Shown one piece after another: positions 58,743-64,000 of a DNA stretch of 64,000 nt. Where the stretch lies: positions 326,078 to 390,077 of the forward strand of contig JACCES010000004.1 of NCBI GenBank assembly GCA_013416455.1, written 5' to 3'. This DNA comes from Alcaligenaceae bacterium (GTDB lineage: Bacteria; Pseudomonadota; Gammaproteobacteria; Burkholderiales; Burkholderiaceae_B). The first letter of the stretch is position 1. Every line of letters starts with the position of its first letter. The notes under the pieces are model-generated. The model did no database searches and had not been told where the DNA came from. It worked only from the letters and a program-made list of their open reading frames with translations. The position numbers and the translations under genes are program-made.

Positions 58743-58760
58743 CTATGGTTGAAACCATAG
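58743..58760. promoter_or_regulatory. Palindrome between hipB and the MazG-like gene
   Basis: CTATGGTTGAAACCATAG: arms of 8 nt are perfectly complementary around GA. It lies about 50 nt upstream of the MazG-like gene and 74 nt upstream of hipB. A regulator site is probable, but the sequence is unlike the two hip repeats. Confidence 0.5.
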
Positions 58761-58811
58761 ATATGTAAGACAGACCGACTTCCGGCCCATCATTCCACTG
58801 AGAATTCATCC

Positions 58812-59147
58812 ATGACCGATACGCTCCAATCCATCAGCCAGCAACAACGTGCGTTTGCAAAGGAGCGCGAGTGGGAGCAATTCCACTCACCCAAGAATTT
58901 GGCATCGGCTCTGATTGTTGAAGCGGGAGAACTGCTTGAGCACTTTCAATGGATAACCGAGGAGCAAAGCCGCATGCTCCCGCCAGAAAAACTCGAGGCT
59001 GTTGGCAGCGAGATTGCGGATGTGCTCCTTTACCTTGTCCAACTAAGCAATGTGCTTGGCATCGACCCTGTGGAAGCCGCGCAGGCCAAAATCAAAGTCA
59101 ACTCGCAGAAGTACCCTGTCGACCTCGCCAAGGGTAGCGGAAAGTAG
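58812..59147 (+). CDS. MazG-like nucleotide pyrophosphohydrolase
   Basis: 111 residues. The layout is that of the all-alpha NTP-PPase/dCTPase family: WEQFHSPKNLASALIVEAGELLEHFQW with Glu-x2-Glu metal residues and EIADVLLYLVQLSNVLGI with Glu-x2-Asp. It would hydrolyse abnormal or excess nucleotides. The short length suits the RS21-C6/MazG-like subgroup. Divergent from hipBA, with an integrase remnant on the opposite strand directly downstream. Confidence 0.9.
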   Translation: MTDTLQSISQQQRAFAKEREWEQFHSPKNLASALIVEAGELLEHFQWITEEQSRMLPPEKLEAVGSEIADVLLYLVQLSNVLGIDPVEAAQAKIKVNSQKYPVDLAKGSGK

Positions 59148-59149
59148 CG

Positions 59150-59595
59150 ATCGAGGAGGCTCTCACGCTCTCCGCAGGGTTCTCCACCTTCTCGCCGTGG
59201 GTGACGGCGTAGACATAGGCCTGCTTCACGATGTCCCGAATCTGGACGGCCATGGCCGGCGCCCCACGCGCCTTGACCTTGTTACACAAGGCTCGCAGGT
59301 CCTCAGCCTGGATCTCGGTCAGGAGGCGATTGCGGAACACCGGCAGAATGTCCCGATCGATGATGTGCTTGCGCATGGCGCGGGTGCTGTCGGCCAACCG
59401 TGCATTGGCCAGCCATGCTTCCGTCGCCGCGCCGAAGGTCTTGATGGCGACCACCCTCCGCTTCTCGCGTTGCTTTTCAAGCGCGGGGGATATGCCTGCC
59501 TGAACGGACTTGCGCGCCTCCAGGAGCAGTTCGCGCGCCATCGCCAGCGAAATACCGCCCGGGCCATAGCGTCCCAGGGTCAGCGCCACCGTCAA
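59150..59595 (-). pseudogene. Truncated P4-type tyrosine recombinase (integrase)
   Basis: About 145 residues. LTVALTLGRYGPGGISLAMARELLLEARKSVQAGISP is the end of the integrase N-terminal domain, and FGAATEAWLANARLADSTRAMRKHIIDRDILPVFRN and ITEIQAEDLRALCNKV-like parts are the core-binding domain. The first ~60 residues and the whole catalytic half (Arg...His-x-x-Arg...Tyr) are missing, cut off on one side by the att-like repeat and on the other by the MazG-like gene end. Not functional. Confidence 0.85.
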
Positions 59596-59603
59596 CTTGT
59601 TTT

Positions 59604-59875
59604 GCTAGCCGGCGATAGCCACCGATAGATGCCGTGACGTATTTTCCTATGAAACCAACAAGTTACGACGATTTTTCGATAGCTGGCGATACCTCGAAGG
59701 ACGTAAAATCACTCCCACTCGATCATCAACAAGTCTCGCAAGCCCGCGTGGTTAAAGGGATTGGCTGTGATCGACATGGGGCATTACCGTCGCTTTTACC
59801 GTCAAGAACGCACCTCTTTTGTTGACGCGGGAGATGGAGCAATTTGCGGAAGAACGACGTTTTCGACACCATGGT
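59604..59875. repeat. att-like repeat copy B with guaA-end-like core
   Basis: Begins GCTAGCCGGCGATAGCCACC, parallel to copy A. On the minus strand 59709-59723 reads Ile-Glu-Trp-Glu-stop (ATCGAGTGGGAGTGA), like the last codons of guaA. The 3' end of guaA is a known integration site of genomic islands. The rest of guaA is not here, so it is an att-type remnant (inference). Directly beyond it lies the truncated integrase. Confidence 0.6.
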
Positions 59876-59968
59876 CAATCAGCTCTCAGGATACCGGAGA
59901 AATCTTCCATCGTCAGCCGAAAGCGGGCGCAAGTGACCCCTGTCCCTTGGCTAGCACTTGGACCGGGT

Positions 59969-60400
59969 CTAGGGATGCTGCCCCGATTTCTCTTCTTCCC
60001 AAAAGCGCTGAATCGCTTCAAACGCGTTTCGCTCAACCTCCTGCATTCGTGTCAAAGCATGCGGCTCGGGCACGGGCCGGAAGCTTGAGGAAATCTGTTC
60101 AACGTCTCGTCGAGCAACCAGCCAAGCCTGAAGTAAAGGCTGCCATTGTCGATCCCAGTGGCCGAAGGGTCGGGAGTCCGCCGACGGCACCTTGCGTAGC
60201 GCTTGATGCATGACTGCTCCAGCGGTGCGCGTTGGGTCATCCCATTTGACCGGAATGCGCCAACCAGCGTCACGGACACCACCGGTGCTTCGGGCGTCTG
60301 GGCTAACCACAGCAACAGGTGCGCCCGCAACGGTTCCGAACCCGAAGAGCTTGTGATCAATGCGGTCACCTTCCTCAAACGGACAGTTCGAGCTACTCAT
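59969..60400 (-). CDS. Small protein of the Argonaute operon, unknown
   Basis: 143 residues. N-terminal GDRIDHKLFGFGTV resembles the short Tudor/KOW-like motif at the C terminus of UvrD/PcrA (G-D-x-V-x-H-x-x-F-G-x-G-x-V), which binds nucleic-acid machines; the similarity is only this motif. The rest is helical with many Trp and Arg residues (WRIPVKWDDP; HWDRQWQPLLQAWLVARRDVEQ). It starts 52 nt after the nuclease-like gene on the same strand, so it is probably the third operon gene. No function is claimed. Confidence 0.7.
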   Translation of the reverse strand: MSSSNCPFEEGDRIDHKLFGFGTVAGAPVAVVSPDARSTGGVRDAGWRIPVKWDDPTRTAGAVMHQALRKVPSADSRPFGHWDRQWQPLLQAWLVARRDVEQISSSFRPVPEPHALTRMQEVERNAFEAIQRFWEEEKSGQHP

Positions 60401-60452
60401 CAGAGTCTCCTCTCTGCATACAATTACCTCATTGACTTCATGTAGGCGCTGC

Positions 60453-61667
60453 TCAAACCATAAACGCTGGTTGAGCGATAACGACCGGGCTCACCACGTC
60501 GCGAATCTCACTAAGCCCCGAAATGAGTAGGTCGTACTGCTCGGTGCGCCGTCCTTGATCCCAGATGATTGGAAGCACTTTCCGATAGGGGCTGCCACGC
60601 TTCAAGTAAAGACTAACATCCTCTCCAATCTGCGAAATCAGGTCCTGCGGCGTGCTTTTGTTCCGCCAATACTTGACCTCGATCACCAGATGCAACGACG
60701 GGATCACCAAGTCTGCACGTGGCTTCTTTTGTCCCACCGACGCGAGCCATTCTTCATCTCGCAGGTCGGGCACCACCGGCGCAAGCACCGCGCACAGAAG
60801 ATTCTGAAAGTGGTATTCGTTTTCGACCGCCCACTTTTGCGCTGTTGAGTTCGGAGTCTTCTTCTGATCTTCCCAGGTCCATCGGCGCAGTCCGGATGGG
60901 AGCCTGCGAAGCAGGAGGCCGACATCGTCGAGGCTCGGAGCGCGCAGATCGATCTGGGCCACGCCCTGTGCGAGATAGTGAAAGGCCGCTAAATCCAAGG
61001 CCGCCTGCTCAGGATCGTCGTAGGCCACCGACTTGATGCGGCTGAGCAACCGTGAGACAAATTCGTCATCGACCGCCGACGAAGCGTTTGCCAAGCGGCG
61101 TGCAACATAGATAGCCGCGCACGCGCTGGAGAGCACCATTTTCAGCTCACCGTCCAACCCCACCTCGGACCGCCTCTTGATCATAGATAGCAGTTCATGG
61201 CGCCAGCCGATTTCCGCGGGCAACAGCGGTTGCAGTCTTGCATAGAGCGACGCGAACCATGTTTCGAACTTCGGCCATCGCAACCCATCGGCATTGGCCG
61301 ACAAACCAACCAGAACGCCGGTATGCGCTACCGGTTGCATCAGGCTGACGACGGCCGTCTGTGAATCACCACTGCGCCCCAGCAACCAATCAACCCCCTG
61401 CGCGAACGAATCGCGGCATGTATCACTCAAGGTCGGATCGATGCTCAGCAGGAACCCCAAAGCCGCAACGGCATGAATCGACCGACCTCCACCGGAAATC
61501 TCTTCGCATAGCTCCCGCGCCATCTCTGCGCTTTGCTGAGTAGGTAACCCCTCATCGAGCACCCAGTGATAAAAGGCGATCGACACCGGGCCCGCACTCG
61601 TTAGTACCTCGGCCTGGGCTGCTACGGCACGCAGCGCCTCGTGCAGCATCGGATTGCCGGCGCTCAC
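60453..61667 (-). CDS. PD-(D/E)XK nuclease-like protein, putative effector of the Argonaute
   Basis: 404 residues from a GTG that overlaps the upstream stop (GTGA), with an ATG at 61649 or 61718 as other options. The C-terminal part has Asp319 (RADLVIP), then LHLVIEVKYWRN with Glu330 and Lys332, the PD-(D/E)XK catalytic core, then a helix with Gln and Asp residues. About 300 N-terminal residues are helical, with no known domain seen. Translation is coupled to the Argonaute-like gene, so it probably acts as its DNA-degrading partner, as in long pAgo-nuclease systems; the exact family is not proven. Confidence 0.82.
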   Translation of the reverse strand: MSAGNPMLHEALRAVAAQAEVLTSAGPVSIAFYHWVLDEGLPTQQSAEMARELCEEISGGGRSIHAVAALGFLLSIDPTLSDTCRDSFAQGVDWLLGRSGDSQTAVVSLMQPVAHTGVLVGLSANADGLRWPKFETWFASLYARLQPLLPAEIGWRHELLSMIKRRSEVGLDGELKMVLSSACAAIYVARRLANASSAVDDEFVSRLLSRIKSVAYDDPEQAALDLAAFHYLAQGVAQIDLRAPSLDDVGLLLRRLPSGLRRWTWEDQKKTPNSTAQKWAVENEYHFQNLLCAVLAPVVPDLRDEEWLASVGQKKPRADLVIPSLHLVIEVKYWRNKSTPQDLISQIGEDVSLYLKRGSPYRKVLPIIWDQGRRTEQYDLLISGLSEIRDVVSPVVIAQPAFMV

Positions 61668-63850
61668 AGAAACCACCGCGTTGTGCCGATCTTGCCCAGC
61701 ATCACACTGGGACTCCACCGGCTCCCTAAACGGTCAAGCCGCCCCAAAAGCCCCGCGACAAGGTCGGAGTAATAGATAGTGACGGGCATTGCCGCCGGCA
61801 GGAAGCTGCGCCAGGAATGGTTCGAAAACCAGTAGACCTGCTTGGTGAGATAGATGATGTCCATGAACGTCGAATCGCGATGAAGGCTCAGCAGTAACGG
61901 TTTGGGCAAGCCATCCGTCGGGCGCTTTAGCTGCTGCGGCCCCGTCAACGTCAGCAGCGTCTCGCTGTGTCCGACCTCCGCAAAGAGGCCTCGGATCGGC
62001 GTTTTCTCTCCTCTGCCCTTAGTCCCGATGGAATCGTCATCGAACAGCAGATACGGATGGTCCTGCTTTACGTGCAAGAAGGCGAACCGCAGATCGAATT
62101 CAGAAAACTCCTTCAACGCCGCTTTAACCGACTCGACCTCCGTATTTCGCATCGGCTTGAACGCATGAACGATCACGCGAACAGAATCGCCCTTAATCCA
62201 GTTCATTTCACTTCGCACACGCTGAAGGGTCGCCTGCAGTGATTCCGTCAGTGCCTCGCCATACTTTGACATGGGCACGGCGTTCGACAGATTCGATAGC
62301 AGATAGCCGCCGTCGCCGCGAAAGACGCTGGTGATGCCGACGATTCTCTCTTTCCTAGAAAATCGGGACTCGCCAATAGCGGCGCTACCGAGACCGATGA
62401 CTACTTCATGTGCGATGCCCTTGTCCGATTTGATCAGCCATGGGATACCTCCGAGCTTGGCATAGACAGCAAGCGCGAGATTGCTCAGGGTGTAGGCGAG
62501 GTTAGCTGGCGCCATCGAGAACGTTTCGAACGCAACGAACTGCGTGGGGATCTGATTGGAGAGAAACGCCGCCTTGGCCACGAGATACGGATTCCTCTGG
62601 GGCAACAGTTGGCGCGAGTCCCGCTCGGTCTGCACCAAGGCAAGATGCCAGGGGGCACCCTCGGCAGCCATCCGGACTGCTTTGGAAGCAGCGGCATGGT
62701 ATGCGTCGGCTGTGAAGGCATCCGCCTCCACGAACGTCAGTGTGATGTCCTGCAGTCCATAAATGCCGAGAAAGCCTCGCCCGAACGGCAATGACTTACC
62801 GTCGACCGACAAACCATCTCGAAACTTTCGAAGGAACAGTTCAAATTGACCACGCCGCGTGCGGTCGCAGATCACGCATACGTTCGGCCGTGTAGGCGTG
62901 AACACGTGCCTGCTGTAGGGGCCGAACTTGCTCAGGCCGACCGCTGCACGCGACTCCGACTTGAACGTGCCGGCGTCGAAAACATAGGTCGGCGTCGTTG
63001 CCTCCGTGAAACGGGGAAAGTTCGAAGTGTCTTTCTCGCTCAGCAGGTTGCCAATGCCGACGCTGAGACCTTCCTGCAGTTCGATTTCACCGAGGCCGCG
63101 TAGCCAGTCCGAAATGCGTGCAATGTGTTCCATGCGAGCCCGCCCTCTGCTGTTCTCGAACACGATCTCATCGATCTTTCCAAGTACCCTACCCGATGCG
63201 TTCCGTGTGAAGTGCCGCAGCAGGTGGCGAAGATTCTCAGGCGAGGCCTCCAAGTACAGTTCGTCTAGTGGAAGCAACTCCTCCACATTTTGAAACCGCT
63301 CCGACATGCGTACCTTACCATCCGCGATGGCTCCGACTCGGCCCACCAGCCTGCGATAAGGCAGCATGCGTGCATCCTCGACCGGCACCATGCGATCTAC
63401 CGTCAAGCCATCAAGTCGAACACCGTGCTCATGCAATACGGCAAGGCTTGTTGCACAAGTCTTCTGAATCTCGATGTCCCACAAGAGGCCGAGTGGTTCT
63501 GAGTCCAGCAGCTTCAACGATCGGATGGCAATCAAGACTCGCGACTGTAGATGAAGATGCCTATCTGCTTCAATGAAGCCCGTTGGCAAGATGCGCCCTA
63601 CTGTGGTGATCGGGTTATATCGCGCCACAAATCGCCGATGGGAACTGAGTAACGTCACCAAACGCTGCTCAAGCAGCGGACGAATGAGGGACGCATGCTC
63701 AACCACCGAGACAACCTTCTCTTCGCCAATGGGCACGGTGCCCAAGGCAAGAGGTAGCGCCACGATTTGATCTGAGCGACGGGTTACGGCGTAATGTGTG
63801 CGGTACTCATCACGCAAATCTCGGAGCTGCTGAGCGTCCTTGAAGGGCAA
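61664..63850 (-). CDS. Prokaryotic Argonaute (PIWI protein), long type, apparently catalytically inactive
   Basis: 728 residues as seen. The MID domain has Tyr422, Lys426 and Gln437 (NPYLVAKAAFLSNQIPTQFVAF), the 5'-guide phosphate pocket of the Y-K type. The MID-PIWI join has LAVYAKLGGIPWLI (Lys465). In the PIWI domain the first catalytic Asp position is hydrophobic/Gly (VVIGLGSAAIGE, 483-494) and the second is VIVHAFKP (559-566) where active Argonautes have an Asp. YYSDLVAGLL (693-702) and the C-terminal Trp-Phe-Leu are typical. Hence guide-directed binding without slicing. It is transcribed with a nuclease gene. Only a TTG start remains, since an IS begins 15 nt upstream. Confidence 0.85.
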   Translation of the reverse strand: MPFKDAQQLRDLRDEYRTHYAVTRRSDQIVALPLALGTVPIGEEKVVSVVEHASLIRPLLEQRLVTLLSSHRRFVARYNPITTVGRILPTGFIEADRHLHLQSRVLIAIRSLKLLDSEPLGLLWDIEIQKTCATSLAVLHEHGVRLDGLTVDRMVPVEDARMLPYRRLVGRVGAIADGKVRMSERFQNVEELLPLDELYLEASPENLRHLLRHFTRNASGRVLGKIDEIVFENSRGRARMEHIARISDWLRGLGEIELQEGLSVGIGNLLSEKDTSNFPRFTEATTPTYVFDAGTFKSESRAAVGLSKFGPYSRHVFTPTRPNVCVICDRTRRGQFELFLRKFRDGLSVDGKSLPFGRGFLGIYGLQDITLTFVEADAFTADAYHAAASKAVRMAAEGAPWHLALVQTERDSRQLLPQRNPYLVAKAAFLSNQIPTQFVAFETFSMAPANLAYTLSNLALAVYAKLGGIPWLIKSDKGIAHEVVIGLGSAAIGESRFSRKERIVGITSVFRGDGGYLLSNLSNAVPMSKYGEALTESLQATLQRVRSEMNWIKGDSVRVIVHAFKPMRNTEVESVKAALKEFSEFDLRFAFLHVKQDHPYLLFDDDSIGTKGRGEKTPIRGLFAEVGHSETLLTLTGPQQLKRPTDGLPKPLLLSLHRDSTFMDIIYLTKQVYWFSNHSWRSFLPAAMPVTIYYSDLVAGLLGRLDRLGSRWSPSVMLGKIGTTRWFL

Positions 63851-63864
63851 GGTCTGCAGCCGAA

Positions 63865-64000
63865 TGAATCACCCCGGGTTTTGAGGAGGCTGCATTTCTT
63901 GAGAAAATGGAGCCATGAGCAAGAGCAACAAGTTTTCCCCTGAAGTCCGTGAACGTGCCGTCCGATTGGTGCAGGAGCATCGCGGCGAGTACCCCTCGTT
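63865..64000 (+). mobile_element. IS3-family insertion sequence, left end (runs off the window)
   Basis: The left terminal repeat starts at TGAATCACCCCGGGTTTTGA (63865), followed by a short leader and the orfA start. This is the usual 5' end of IS3-group elements (similar to the TGAA-CC-CCGGGTTT-type ends). The other end and the target duplication lie outside the window. It lies right at the 5' end of the Argonaute gene. Confidence 0.85.
63915..64000 (+). CDS. IS3-family transposase OrfA (5' part)
   Basis: 28 codons are seen: [20 protein letters not shown], then EHRGEYPS, the N-terminal helix-turn-helix of IS3-family OrfA. GAGCC precedes the ATG. The rest of orfA and orfB are beyond the window end. 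The gene points away from the Argonaute gene. Confidence 0.9.
   Translation, partial: MSKSNKFSPEVRERAVRLVQEHRGEYPS

Noticed and set aside
59709..59723. A true guaA gene at the att-like repeat
   Set aside because: Only the Ile-Glu-Trp-Glu-stop end is like guaA. The codons before it (LRDLLM) do not match the GMP synthase C terminus.

Overview
The window is high-GC DNA from a betaproteobacterium, most likely Burkholderiales/Alcaligenaceae (Bordetella, Achromobacter or Pusillimonas relatives). The grounds are the block leuC-leuD-leuB-asd-fimV-truA-trpF, a BPSS1780-type membrane protein, the APH-type homoserine kinase, and many Bug/TRAP-type transporter parts. About 60 protein genes can be supported. 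No tRNA, rRNA or CRISPR array is visible.

Layout. 1-6.9 kb: end of a dipeptide/oligopeptide ABC importer (permease end, fused double ATPase), a flavin-dependent monooxygenase-like protein, an AI-2E family membrane protein and a ThDP enzyme. 6.9-18.8 kb (all minus strand): an SDR, trpF, a TRAP permease pair sitting between trpF and truA, then truA, fimV, asd, leuB, leuD, leuC. 19-24.2 kb (minus): a five-gene catabolic operon (HisD-like dehydrogenase, SDR, LacI regulator, HpcH/HpaI aldolase, Bug binding protein) preceded by two palindromic LacI-type operators. 24.3-34 kb: conserved housekeeping genes (M48 lipoprotein protease with a clear terminator, aroC, selO, DUF2069, yihY, CBS protein, dusA, thrB, enoyl-CoA hydratase). 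34.2-43.8 kb (minus): a compact Tad/Flp pilus operon with start-stop overlaps, an FHA-CpaF fusion and a fused TadG/TadE-like protein. 44-46.5 kb: alkylation-repair cluster alkB, an Ada lacking its N-terminal metal domain, and tag. 46.6-50.7 kb: a Fur-box-associated IroE-like esterase, an outer-membrane barrel, a Cys-rich small protein, a CBS protein, sodC and a cupin. 50.7-54.5 kb: a response regulator, LysM/FecR protein and CHASE2 histidine kinase translated as one overlapping operon.

From about 56.1 kb to the end the sequence changes character. There are stitched gene fragments (fic, hipB, amidohydrolase), two diverged copies of a ~270-bp att-like repeat, a hipBA module with paired inverted repeats upstream, a MazG-like gene and a truncated P4-type integrase. 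After these comes a minus-strand operon encoding an apparently catalytically inactive prokaryotic Argonaute (PIWI protein), a PD-(D/E)XK nuclease-like partner and a small unknown protein. An IS3-family element begins directly at the 5' end of the Argonaute gene, leaving only a TTG start. The region reads as a decayed defence/mobile island, and the Argonaute-nuclease operon is the most interesting system in the window. It resembles the known idea of inactive long pAgo plus effector nuclease, with an extra third gene I cannot match to anything.
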